Source of the DNA: Clostridium felsineum DSM 794 | GTDB taxonomy: Bacteria > Bacillota > Clostridia > Clostridiales > Clostridiaceae | NCBI RefSeq assembly: GCF_002006355.2 | Contig: NZ_CP096980.1 | Span: forward strand, 1,860,001 to 1,924,000 | DNA length: 64,000 nt | Reading direction: 5' to 3' | Part shown: positions 34,958-43,037 of the stretch, in pieces | Position numbering within the stretch: position 1 is the first letter of the stretch | How the letters are laid out: each line of letters begins with the position of its first letter | The notes under the pieces: generated by a model | What the model saw: the letters and a program-made list of their open reading frames with translations, nothing else | Database searches by the model: none | What the model was told of the DNA's origin: nothing | Translations under genes and position numbers: made by a program

Positions 34958-35332
34958 ATGATTGATGTAGTATTTAAGAAAAAGAATGATGCTATTGTTT
35001 CTTATGTTATAACAGGTCATGCTGAACGTGTGGCAAAGGAGTCGGAAAGACATCTTGAAAATTATGATGAAGAAACAGATATGCTATATGATAATGCAGT
35101 TTGTAGTGCTGTATCTCTTTTGGGTCAAGTGTGCATTCTAGGTGTTGAAGAGGTTTTACATATTAAAGTGAATTATTCTACCGAAGAAGGTTACATAGCT
35201 TTGAATCTTGAAAAATTAGATTTAAGTGATCTTGAGAGAGCTCAAGTTCTTATGAAAACTACATTGTTAGGTTTTGAAAATTTAGCGGAAAGCTATGATC
35301 AGTATATAAATGTTATCGTTGAGGAGGTGTAA
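34958..35332 (+). CDS. prp: Ribosomal-processing cysteine protease Prp
   Basis: A 124-residue cysteine protease (YsxB/Prp) that removes the N-terminal extension of L27. The catalytic His is in ITGHAERVA (about residue 21) and the catalytic Cys in NAVCSAVSLL (about residue 48). Typical Prp has about 12 residues between GHA and the Cys segment; here there are about 25, so an acidic insert of about a dozen residues (ESERHLENYDEETDM) lies in the active-site loop. It is located 2 bases after rplU and 3 bases before rpmA. Confidence 0.9.
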   Translation: MIDVVFKKKNDAIVSYVITGHAERVAKESERHLENYDEETDMLYDNAVCSAVSLLGQVCILGVEEVLHIKVNYSTEEGYIALNLEKLDLSDLERAQVLMKTTLLGFENLAESYDQYINVIVEEV

Positions 35333-35335
35333 TTT

Positions 35336-35638
35336 ATGCTTTCAATTAATCTTAGTTTATGTGCCCACAAAAAAGGAATGGGTAGTTCTAAAAACGGAAG
35401 AGACAGTGAGTCTAAAAGACTTGGAGTTAAAGCTTCTGATGGTGAATTTGTTTTAGCTGGAAACATAATTGTTAGACAAAGAGGAACAAAAATTCATCCA
35501 GGTGCAAATGTAGGCAGGGGTAAAGATGATACTCTCTTTGCTAAAGCTGATGGATTAGTTAAGTTCGAAAAACGCGGAAAAGATAAGAAATTTGCAAGCG
35601 TTTATCCAGTTGAAATTGAACAAAGCGTAGCTGAATAA
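35336..35638 (+). CDS. rpmA: 50S ribosomal protein L27
   Basis: 100 residues. The N-terminal extension MLSINLSLC precedes the mature start AHKKGMGSSKNG, which reaches the peptidyl-transferase centre. In most Firmicutes the extension ends NLQFF or NLQLF and is cut before Ala by Prp; here the Gln is Ser and the last residue is Cys instead of Phe. The rest is normal L27 (RQRGTKIHPGANVGRGKDDTL). GAGGTG binding site overlaps the end of prp. Confidence 0.97.
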   Translation: MLSINLSLCAHKKGMGSSKNGRDSESKRLGVKASDGEFVLAGNIIVRQRGTKIHPGANVGRGKDDTLFAKADGLVKFEKRGKDKKFASVYPVEIEQSVAE

Positions 35639-35642
35639 TATT

Positions 35643-35670
35643 AAGCACCCTTCCTTAAGGGTGCTTTTTT
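35643..35670 (+). terminator. Terminator after rpmA
   Basis: AAGCACCCTT, loop CCTT, AAGGGTGCTT, then TTTT. The following 35671-35838 is an AT-rich gap ahead of obg with no clear promoter. Confidence 0.93.
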
Positions 35671-35838
35671 AAAATTTAAATTATAAAAAGAATTGAATGT
35701 AGGAATAATAGATACATAATCTATAAAAATTCTTTTATAGTAAAATAACTATTATACTAATTTAAAAAGTCAGTTTTTAGAGTGTGAATTTTACTAAAAG
35801 AGACTTTTGAAATAAAGTAAAAGGTAAAGGTGAGATAA

Positions 35839-37113
35839 ATGTTTGTAGATAAAGCTAGGATTTTTGTTAAATCCGGAGATGGTGGAGATGGTGCAATATC
35901 ATTTAGACGTGAGAAATACACACCACTTGGAGGACCTGACGGAGGAGATGGTGGAGAAGGCGGAGATGTAATACTTGTAGTAGATGCTAACATGACAACT
36001 TTGCTTGATTTCAAATATAAAAGAAAGTATGCAGCAGAAAGAGGTCAAAATGGTCAAGGATCTAAATGCTATGGAAAAGATGGAAAAGATCTTTACATAA
36101 GAGTTCCAATGGGAACAGTGATTAGAGATGTAGAAACAAATAAAATCATGGCTGATTTAGCGCATAAAGATGATAAGTTTGTAGTAGTAAAAGGTGGAAG
36201 AGGCGGAAAGGGTAATGTTAAATTTTGTACGCCAACAAGGCAAGCACCTAACTTCGCTCAACCAGGTATGCCAGGAGAAGAAAGGTTTGTAAATTTAGAA
36301 TTAAAACTTCTTGCAGATGTAGGATTGATAGGATTCCCTAACGTTGGAAAATCTACTCTTCTTTCGGTATCATCAAAAGCAAGACCTAAAATTGCAAATT
36401 ATCATTTTACAACTATAACACCAAATCTTGGAGTGATAGATGTACCTGGAATTACAAGTTTTGTAATGGCTGATATACCAGGAATAATTGAAGGTGCATC
36501 AGAAGGTGTTGGACTTGGATTTGAATTTTTAAGACATATTGAAAGAACAAGACTCTTAGTTCATGTAGTTGATATATCAGGTTCAGAAGGTAGAGAGCCA
36601 ATTGAAGATTTTCTTAAAATAAATGAAGAACTTAAAAAATACAATATTAAATTATGGGATAGACCTCAAATTGTAGTTGCAAATAAGTCAGATATGATGT
36701 ATGACGATGAAGCCTTTAATAAATTTAGGGATGAAGTTAAAAAACTAGGATATGATAATGTATTTAAAATTTCTGCTGCTACAAAAATGGGTGTAGAAGA
36801 TTTATTAAAGGAATGTGCTAGAGTATTGAGTACAATACCAGTTACTGATATTGAAATATCAGAAGAAGAGAAATTTGTACCAGAAGAGAAACATTTTACT
36901 TACACAATTAGAAAAGAAGACGATACTTATATTATTGAAGGAACTTTTGTAGATAGACTTCTTGCCAGTGTAAATGTAAATGAGCCAGATTCTTTTAGAT
37001 ACTTCCATAAGGTTTTAAAAAATAAAGGTGTAATGGCAAAGCTTGAGGAAATGGGAATAAAAGATGGAGATATGGTAAGACTTAACGATTTTGAATTTGA
37101 ATTCTTAAAGTAG
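35839..37113 (+). CDS. obg: Essential ribosome-assembly GTPase Obg
   Basis: A 424-residue GTPase: glycine-rich Obg fold (about 1-157: SGDGGDGAISFRREKYTPLG), G domain (about 158-335; G1 GFPNVGKST, NKSD), and a C-terminal OCT domain (about 345-424). It acts in 50S assembly and the stringent and sporulation responses. The start ATG follows AAAGGTGAGAT. It is followed closely by yhbY, nadD and yqeK, as in Bacillus. Confidence 0.97.
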   Translation: MFVDKARIFVKSGDGGDGAISFRREKYTPLGGPDGGDGGEGGDVILVVDANMTTLLDFKYKRKYAAERGQNGQGSKCYGKDGKDLYIRVPMGTVIRDVETNKIMADLAHKDDKFVVVKGGRGGKGNVKFCTPTRQAPNFAQPGMPGEERFVNLELKLLADVGLIGFPNVGKSTLLSVSSKARPKIANYHFTTITPNLGVIDVPGITSFVMADIPGIIEGASEGVGLGFEFLRHIERTRLLVHVVDISGSEGREPIEDFLKINEELKKYNIKLWDRPQIVVANKSDMMYDDEAFNKFRDEVKKLGYDNVFKISAATKMGVEDLLKECARVLSTIPVTDIEISEEEKFVPEEKHFTYTIRKEDDTYIIEGTFVDRLLASVNVNEPDSFRYFHKVLKNKGVMAKLEEMGIKDGDMVRLNDFEFEFLK

Positions 37114-37126
37114 GAGGAGATTTATA

Positions 37127-37417
37127 TTGACTGGTAAACAAAGAGCTTATTTAAGAAGTATGGCAAACACTATGGAGGTTATATTTCAAATAGGTAAAAA
37201 CGGAATAGATGAAGCTATTGTAAAGCAAATAAATGATGCATTAGAGGCTAGAGAGCTTATAAAAATAAATGTTTTAGAGAGTAGTGGATTACAGGCAAGA
37301 GAAGCTAGTGATATTTTGTGTGGACTTTTAAAATGTGAAGGAATACAAGCAATAGGTAAAAAAATTGTTATATACAGAAAATCAGAAAAGAAGCCTAAAA
37401 TAGAGTTGATAAAATAA
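37127..37417 (+). CDS. yhbY: CRM-domain RNA-binding protein YhbY
   Basis: 96 residues, single CRM/YhbY domain with the GKNGIDE loop (GxxG) that binds RNA (about 23-29) and LIKINVLES. It associates with pre-50S particles. TTG start behind AGGAGGAGA; the start MTGKQRAYLRSMAN is the family's usual N-terminus. Confidence 0.94.
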   Translation: MTGKQRAYLRSMANTMEVIFQIGKNGIDEAIVKQINDALEARELIKINVLESSGLQAREASDILCGLLKCEGIQAIGKKIVIYRKSEKKPKIELIK

Positions 37418-37463
37418 TAAAGCGTGTAAAGTTTTATAATTAGAAGTGCAAAAGAGTGATAAA

Positions 37464-38066
37464 ATGAAGAAGAAGGCTATATTTGGAGGAACTTTTAATC
37501 CTATTCATAATGCACATTTAAAAATAGCACTTAGGAGTTTAGAAGAACTTAAGCTTGATGAAGTAATATTTATGCCATCGGGAAATCCTCCACATAAAAA
37601 TGAAAAGCAAATAGCTCCAGCAAATTTAAGATATGAAATGGTAAGAGAGGCTATTAAAGATAACTGTAAGTTTAAAATAGATGACTATGAAATAAAAAGA
37701 GAAGGATTCAGTTATACTTATAAGACTTTAGAACACTTTTCTTATGTAGAAAAAGATGTAGAATGGTTTTTTATAGCAGGGCTAGATAGCCTTATGGATC
37801 TTGAAAAGTGGAAAAACGTAAATATCATATTGAATTTATGTAAGTTTATAGTATTTAACAGAAGTGGCTATGATAAAGAGCAGATTGCAAAACAAAAGAA
37901 GATGTTGGAAAGAAAATACAATAACAGTATAGTATTTTTGGATATTGAGCCTATAGATATATCTTCTACAATAATAAGGCATAAAATTAGAAGAAATGAG
38001 TATATAGGTGATTTGGTTCCAGAAAAAATTTACGATATAATAAAAAAAAATAAACTATATGTTTGA
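37464..38066 (+). CDS. nadD: Nicotinate-nucleotide adenylyltransferase
   Basis: 200 residues. It makes deamido-NAD from nicotinate mononucleotide and ATP. GGTFNPIHNAHL (about 7-18, with the HxxH-type nucleotide site), the MPSGNPPHK loop and the C-terminal ISSTIIR motif are all present. ATG 37464 is chosen; an in-frame GTG at 37446 would add a non-homologous hexapeptide. Tightly linked to yqeK. Confidence 0.95.
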   Translation: MKKKAIFGGTFNPIHNAHLKIALRSLEELKLDEVIFMPSGNPPHKNEKQIAPANLRYEMVREAIKDNCKFKIDDYEIKREGFSYTYKTLEHFSYVEKDVEWFFIAGLDSLMDLEKWKNVNIILNLCKFIVFNRSGYDKEQIAKQKKMLERKYNNSIVFLDIEPIDISSTIIRHKIRRNEYIGDLVPEKIYDIIKKNKLYV

Positions 38067-38081
38067 AGGTGTATATTTTAA

Positions 38082-38651
38082 ATGTGGTCATATGATAAAA
38101 TTACAGATTATTTAATGGAGAATTTAGGTGAAAAGAGATTTAAACACAGTTTAGGAGTAATGGATACTGCAGTTGAACTTGCCCAAAAATATGGTGAAAA
38201 TGTAGAAAAAGCCAAAATAGCAGGACTTGTACATGACTGTGCAAAAAAGTTATCTGGAGAAAATATTATTGAAATATGTACTAAAGAAGGCATAACATTA
38301 GAAGATGAGGAAAAGAAATATTCTTATCTTCTTCATGGCCTTGCTGGAAGAATTTTAGCACAAAAGGTTATAGGGATTTGTGATGAAGATGTACTTAATT
38401 CTATAGAATTTCATACCACGGGAAGAGAAAATATGTCCCTTTTAGAAAAAATAATATATATAGCAGATTACATTGAACCCACAAGAGATTTTGAAGGTGT
38501 TGATAAACTTAGGAAGGCAGCATATGAGAATTTAGATAAGGCTCTTTTGATGTCTTTTGATAATACAATTAAGTTTATAATTGATAAGGGTGGATTTCTT
38601 CATCACAATACTATAGAAGCAAGAAATTATTTGATTTCTAGAAAAGGGTAG
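38082..38651 (+). CDS. yqeK: HD-domain hydrolase YqeK (Ap4A hydrolase)
   Basis: 189 residues, HD superfamily. The metal-binding His-Asp pair is in KHSLGVMDT and LVHDCAKKL (about 46-50), with further ligands around IEFHTTGRE and IADYIEP. YqeK family members split diadenosine tetraphosphate symmetrically to two ADP and are found after nadD. ATG is 15 bases after nadD. The usual downstream partner rsfS is not here. Confidence 0.93.
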   Translation: MWSYDKITDYLMENLGEKRFKHSLGVMDTAVELAQKYGENVEKAKIAGLVHDCAKKLSGENIIEICTKEGITLEDEEKKYSYLLHGLAGRILAQKVIGICDEDVLNSIEFHTTGRENMSLLEKIIYIADYIEPTRDFEGVDKLRKAAYENLDKALLMSFDNTIKFIIDKGGFLHHNTIEARNYLISRKG

Positions 38652-38660
38652 GTGTGGCTT

Positions 38661-39878
38661 ATGTATTTTAATAAAAAAAGGATAATATTAGTTTGCTGTT
38701 TTGTTGTGTTGTGTATAGCAATCGGTGTGGGTAGTTTTTTCTACGTATCCTTATTCTCTATTAATACTGATTCTAAAAATATAAATGTAGCGGCTGTAAA
38801 GCCTAAAAGTAATGAAGCAGTTAATATATTAATTACAGGAATAGATACAGGACGCAAAGAAAGCGAGTTTGGAGATTATTCAAAAAGAAATGATGCAATA
38901 ATGCTGCTTCATTATGATCCTAAAGATAAAAGTGCAAATCTTATTTCAGTGCCAAGAGATACAAAGGTAACTTATGAAGGCAATACAAAGAAAATAAATG
39001 AATTAAGTTCTATAGGAGGACCTAAATATTTAGTTAATGCTATAAAAAGTAACTTCGGAATAAATGTGAATTACTATATTCAATTGGATTATAAGGGATT
39101 TCAAAATATAGTTGATTCTATTGGTGGAGTAAATGTAACTGTAAATAATAATATGAATTATGATGATTCCAATGGTAACATTCATATACATCTTAACAAA
39201 GGTGAAAATCAGAAACTTGATGGAAAGAAAGCTGAACAATTTATAAGATGGGAAAAAAATAATAATTCAAGTGAAAACATTGACAGTGATTTGGCTAGAA
39301 TAAGGAATCAGCAGCAATTTGTATCAGCAGTAGTTCAAAATTTAAAAAGAAAAAGCATGATATTTAAAATGCCATCTATATTAAAGGCAGTTGCTAAGAA
39401 TGTCCAAACCAATATGACCTCATCCGAAATGTACAAGTATGCAAAAGCTTTAGCAGCCGTAAAAGGTGAAAATTTAAGAGCTAAAGCGATAAGTGGTTCA
39501 GAAGTGTATATTGGTGGAAATACGTACTTTGTATATAATCACAAAGAGAATAAAAATATATTTGTTACAGGAAAGACAGAAAAAGTAACAAAGCCAAGTT
39601 TGAATTATAAAATAGAAATTTTAAATGGTACAGATAAAAATGGTCTTGCAAAGCAATATAAGGATGTACTTTTAAAGAATGGCTTTTCAAGTGGTGATTT
39701 TACTACAGGAAATTATCCTAAGAAGCCTGTTAAAAATACAAAAGTAACTTTGTATGGAATAGATGAGGGAGAGGTTCCTTATATAAAGAGTAAACTAAAG
39801 CTTAATAATGTTGAACTTATAAGTAAAAAAACTGATAAGTTTGATATAATAATACTACAAGGTGAAGATTTTAAATAA
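38661..39878 (+). CDS. LytR-CpsA-Psr family wall polymer ligase
   Basis: A 405-residue membrane protein: transmembrane helix (about 7-28), LCP domain (about 60-230: ITGIDTGRK, RNDAIMLLHYDP, SVPRDTKV, INELSSIGG, RIRNQQQF) and a C-terminal LytR_C domain (about 310-400: YKIEILNGTDKNGLAKQYK). LCP enzymes attach teichoic acids or capsular polymers to peptidoglycan. ATG 38661 follows AGGTGTGG. It sits 9 bases after yqeK. Confidence 0.92.
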   Translation: MYFNKKRIILVCCFVVLCIAIGVGSFFYVSLFSINTDSKNINVAAVKPKSNEAVNILITGIDTGRKESEFGDYSKRNDAIMLLHYDPKDKSANLISVPRDTKVTYEGNTKKINELSSIGGPKYLVNAIKSNFGINVNYYIQLDYKGFQNIVDSIGGVNVTVNNNMNYDDSNGNIHIHLNKGENQKLDGKKAEQFIRWEKNNNSSENIDSDLARIRNQQQFVSAVVQNLKRKSMIFKMPSILKAVAKNVQTNMTSSEMYKYAKALAAVKGENLRAKAISGSEVYIGGNTYFVYNHKENKNIFVTGKTEKVTKPSLNYKIEILNGTDKNGLAKQYKDVLLKNGFSSGDFTTGNYPKKPVKNTKVTLYGIDEGEVPYIKSKLKLNNVELISKKTDKFDIIILQGEDFK

Positions 39879-39892
39879 TGAAAGGTTAAAAG

Positions 39893-40792
39893 ATGAAGGA
39901 TAATAAACTTGTATATTTTGTAGAAAAAGAACGTGAAAATTCTAAAATAAAAGATTATTTAAAGCAGGTTCATGGCTTCTCTACTAGGCTAATAAGGGGT
40001 GCAGCCTTTAGTGAAAGACTATTTGTAAATGGAAAAGTTGTAAGATTATCTTATAGAGTGGCAGCAGGTGACAAAATTGAGATAGATGTAAATAAAGCTG
40101 AAAGCCAGAATGTTGATCCTGAAAAGATGGACTTAAATATAGTTTATGAGGATTCTGATGTAATAGTACTTAATAAACCAGCTAATATGATAGTTCATCC
40201 TACTAAAAATTATCAGCATGGGACTCTTTCTAATGGATTATTGTACTATTTTAGAGAAAAGGGGGAGAATTGCATTGTTAGGCTAGTTAATAGGCTTGAT
40301 ATGGATACTTCAGGTTTAGTTTTAGTAGCTAAAAATCAATTTTCTCATATGGCACTTGCTAGAGATATGAAATTAGACAGCTTTAAAAAAGAATATATAG
40401 CTATAGTAAGTGGTAATTTAAGTGACACTAAAGGAACTCTAAATAAACCTATATATAAAGAAGAAACTGAGCCTATAAGAAGAGTTATAGATGAAAGAGG
40501 ACAGGAAAGTATAACCCATTTTGAAGTTTTGGAAAGATATAAGAATGCAGATAAGGTAAAATTAATACTTGAAACTGGAAGAACTCATCAAATAAGAGTT
40601 CATTTGAGTAGTATAGGCAATCCTATAATAGGTGATAGCCTTTATGGAGAAGAAAGTCATTTAATTAAGAGGCAGGCGCTTCATGCATTTAAACTCCAAT
40701 TTCCACATCCTAGAGATGGAAGAATAGTTAATATCGAAGTAGAACTTCCAGAAGATATAAGGGAGCTTATAGATGCAGTAAAAGGTGAGTAG
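39893..40792 (+). CDS. RluA/RluD-type pseudouridine synthase
   Basis: 299 residues: an N-terminal S4 RNA-binding domain (about 15-75: YLKQVHGFSTRLIRG) and a pseudouridine synthase domain with the catalytic Asp in VNRLDMDTSGLVLVAKN (about 132-148) and RTHQIRVHL. The substrate is probably 23S rRNA by analogy with RluD, but the site is not certain. Its stop codon lies inside the downstream terminator. Confidence 0.93.
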   Translation: MKDNKLVYFVEKERENSKIKDYLKQVHGFSTRLIRGAAFSERLFVNGKVVRLSYRVAAGDKIEIDVNKAESQNVDPEKMDLNIVYEDSDVIVLNKPANMIVHPTKNYQHGTLSNGLLYYFREKGENCIVRLVNRLDMDTSGLVLVAKNQFSHMALARDMKLDSFKKEYIAIVSGNLSDTKGTLNKPIYKEETEPIRRVIDERGQESITHFEVLERYKNADKVKLILETGRTHQIRVHLSSIGNPIIGDSLYGEESHLIKRQALHAFKLQFPHPRDGRIVNIEVELPEDIRELIDAVKGE

Positions 40793-40821
40793 AGAAGGAA
40801 ATTCTCATACTCACCTTTTTT
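40781..40821. terminator. Terminator shared by rluD-type gene and dacF
   Basis: AAAGGTGAGT (40781-40790) pairs with ACTCACCTTT (about 40809-40818), inner GAGAA/TTCTC stem, then T-run. The stem covers the last codons and stop of the upstream gene and the A-run on its 5' side lets it work in both directions for the convergent dacF. Confidence 0.85.
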
Positions 40822-40842
40822 AAATAAAAATATATGTAAAAC

Positions 40843-42123
40843 TTAAAAGTAGGAACTGTTATTTTTGGCTTGTTTTGCTCTTATTCTAAAAATCAGTAAA
40901 GCTAAAACCAATAAAAGTACACATAAGGCAAATCCTATAACTTCTTTATGATTTCCCATATATGAAATAAAGGATTGACCAGAAGTAATAGAGCTATTTG
41001 ATTTTATAGAAACACCACTATTAAGTTTTAAAGTACATATTTGTTTTTTATCAATATAAACTTTAGCAGTCATAATTTGTGTTCCCTTTGCGAAAGACTT
41101 TTTCTTTAAAGAATTTTTATCTACAACAACTTTAGGTACGCTTTGGGATCCATTTTCAATCGAGTAATAATAGTCATCTGACGCTAAAAGAGGAACTTTA
41201 ACACCATTTATAGAGTAATTATCAACTACAGAGTCTTTTGAAAATAATTTTTTTTGCTGAAAGTTGTTAAAGCCGTATTCAAATAATGCTTTTGAGTCAT
41301 CATAAAAAGTTTTATCTTTACTATGTACAAGGGTGACTATAAGCTTCCTGTCGTCCTTATTAGCAACAGATACAAAAGAATGAAGCGATAATATAGTATA
41401 TCCTGCTTTTCCTCCAATACATTTATCATAATAGTATTTTGAACTCTTATAAATTAACTTATCTTCATTCCAAAAATTTCTCGATTTCTTTGTCTGCTCT
41501 GGATTCATTTTGTTTGTAGGAGCCATTTCATAATTAAGGGTTGTTGAAATCTTTTGATATTCTGGATATTTTGAAAGAGCTCTTAAAATTAAAGCTAAAT
41601 CTTTAGCAGAGGTTTTATGATCTTTATCATATAGACCATTCGGATTTTTGAAAGTTGTATCCGTACATCCTAGTTCACGAGCTTTTTTGTTCATTAAAGT
41701 TGCAAAAGCTTCTGGTGATCCGCTTACATGTTCAGCAAGTGCAACAGCCGCATCATTTGCTGATATCATTAAAAGTGAATATAGAAGATCACGAACAGTA
41801 AATTCTTCTCCGTTAGTTATTCCTATAGAATTTCCATCACGAAGTGGAAGATATTTTGTTGTGAAGTTATCGCTTACTTTCACCTTATCATCTAATTTAC
41901 AATGTTCTAGAGTTAAAAGCGCTGTCATTATTTTTGTAGTTGACGCTGGCGGATAAGAAGCATCCATGTTTTTTGAGTATAAAATTTGACCACTATTACC
42001 ATCCATTAAAACAACACCGTCAGCAGAGACTTTTGGAGGCTCTGGTATAGCGGCATGTACATTTAAACTTACGTTTGAAAATAGAAATATCACAATAAAT
42101 GTGCATAATATTAATTTTCTCAT
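40843..42123 (-). CDS. dacF: D-alanyl-D-alanine carboxypeptidase, DacF type
   Basis: A 426-residue low-molecular-weight PBP (peptidase S11). Signal peptide (about 1-24), catalytic STTK (Ser62 area, PPASTTKIMTALL), SANDAA (SxN), and GGKAGYTIL where the usual KTG reads KAG. A C-terminal beta-rich domain (about 280-385) and one transmembrane anchor (about 395-415) follow. It trims stem-peptide D-Ala and in Bacillus the DacF form acts in the forespore. ATG follows AGGAGGGTGAC on the reverse strand. Lone reverse gene between two forward blocks. Confidence 0.93.
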   Translation of the reverse strand: MRKLILCTFIVIFLFSNVSLNVHAAIPEPPKVSADGVVLMDGNSGQILYSKNMDASYPPASTTKIMTALLTLEHCKLDDKVKVSDNFTTKYLPLRDGNSIGITNGEEFTVRDLLYSLLMISANDAAVALAEHVSGSPEAFATLMNKKARELGCTDTTFKNPNGLYDKDHKTSAKDLALILRALSKYPEYQKISTTLNYEMAPTNKMNPEQTKKSRNFWNEDKLIYKSSKYYYDKCIGGKAGYTILSLHSFVSVANKDDRKLIVTLVHSKDKTFYDDSKALFEYGFNNFQQKKLFSKDSVVDNYSINGVKVPLLASDDYYYSIENGSQSVPKVVVDKNSLKKKSFAKGTQIMTAKVYIDKKQICTLKLNSGVSIKSNSSITSGQSFISYMGNHKEVIGFALCVLLLVLALLIFRIRAKQAKNNSSYF

Positions 42124-42273
42124 GTCACCCTCCTAAAAAATTCATAATAACAGTATACCAAAAAAAAATCAAGGTGGCAAAAATAATGTTTAAAAAAAAC
42201 TTATATGTTAAAAATATCAACTAAAGACTTATTTATTTAAAATAAAGATTAATTGAGTAAGAGAGGTAATAGA

Positions 42274-42900
42274 GTGAAAAATAAAAAGACCATTGTAGGA
42301 TCTGTTGCTATAATTATTATATTTGTAGTAATGATTTTAATAGGATATAAAATGGAAAATGGAGAAAGTGACGACTACACCAAAGCTTCTGTTTCAGAAG
42401 TCATGAATAAGAAAAAAGAAACATCAGTAAAAAATAATTATAACAAGGAGATAAATGCTCAGATTTTTGGAGCGGTAAAAAATCCGGGAGTATACTCATT
42501 AAAGGGTAATAGTATGGTTAAGGATTTAGTGAATTCAGCAGGTGGATTTTCAGATAATGCAGATAAATTTAGTATAAATGGTGCTGCTAAAGTGCTAGAT
42601 GGAGCAAATATATATGTTAAAGCTCAAGGAGAAAATGTTAATAAAGCGGTAGCTAACAATACTAATGGCAATTTAACATCGACTTCTAATAATACTAATG
42701 ATGAAAAATTAGATATAAATACAGCAACTGTAGAAGATATAGTAAATAAAAAAATAAAGGGTGTAGGTGAAGGTATTGCTAAAAAAATAGTTGATTATAG
42801 AGAGAAAAATGGTGGTAAAATAAATTCAGTAGAGGATTTACAAAAGGCAATAGGAAAAAAAAGAGGCCAAGATTTAATGGAATATGTAAATATAAATTAA
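42274..42900 (+). CDS. comEA: DNA-uptake receptor ComEA
   Basis: A 208-residue protein: N-terminal transmembrane helix (about 6-26), SLBB domain (about 63-125: AQIFGAVKNPGVYSL) and a C-terminal helix-hairpin-helix DNA-binding pair (about 150-205: LDINTATVEDIVNKKIKGVG). Domain order matches ComEA of Gram-positive competence, which binds incoming DNA outside the membrane. GTG 42274 follows AGAGAGGT. No late-competence pilus genes are in the window. A P-type-ATPase-like gene separates it from comEC. Confidence 0.92.
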   Translation: MKNKKTIVGSVAIIIIFVVMILIGYKMENGESDDYTKASVSEVMNKKKETSVKNNYNKEINAQIFGAVKNPGVYSLKGNSMVKDLVNSAGGFSDNADKFSINGAAKVLDGANIYVKAQGENVNKAVANNTNGNLTSTSNNTNDEKLDINTATVEDIVNKKIKGVGEGIAKKIVDYREKNGGKINSVEDLQKAIGKKRGQDLMEYVNIN

Positions 42901-43037
42901 AGAATATTAAAATAAAAACGATAAAAAATGATATAAATATAATAATTGTAAAGTTTTCTTTATAGCATTAATATAGTACTATATTAGAAACTTAATCACA
43001 CTAAAGTTATATTTTCCATTGTTATGAGGTGATAAAA

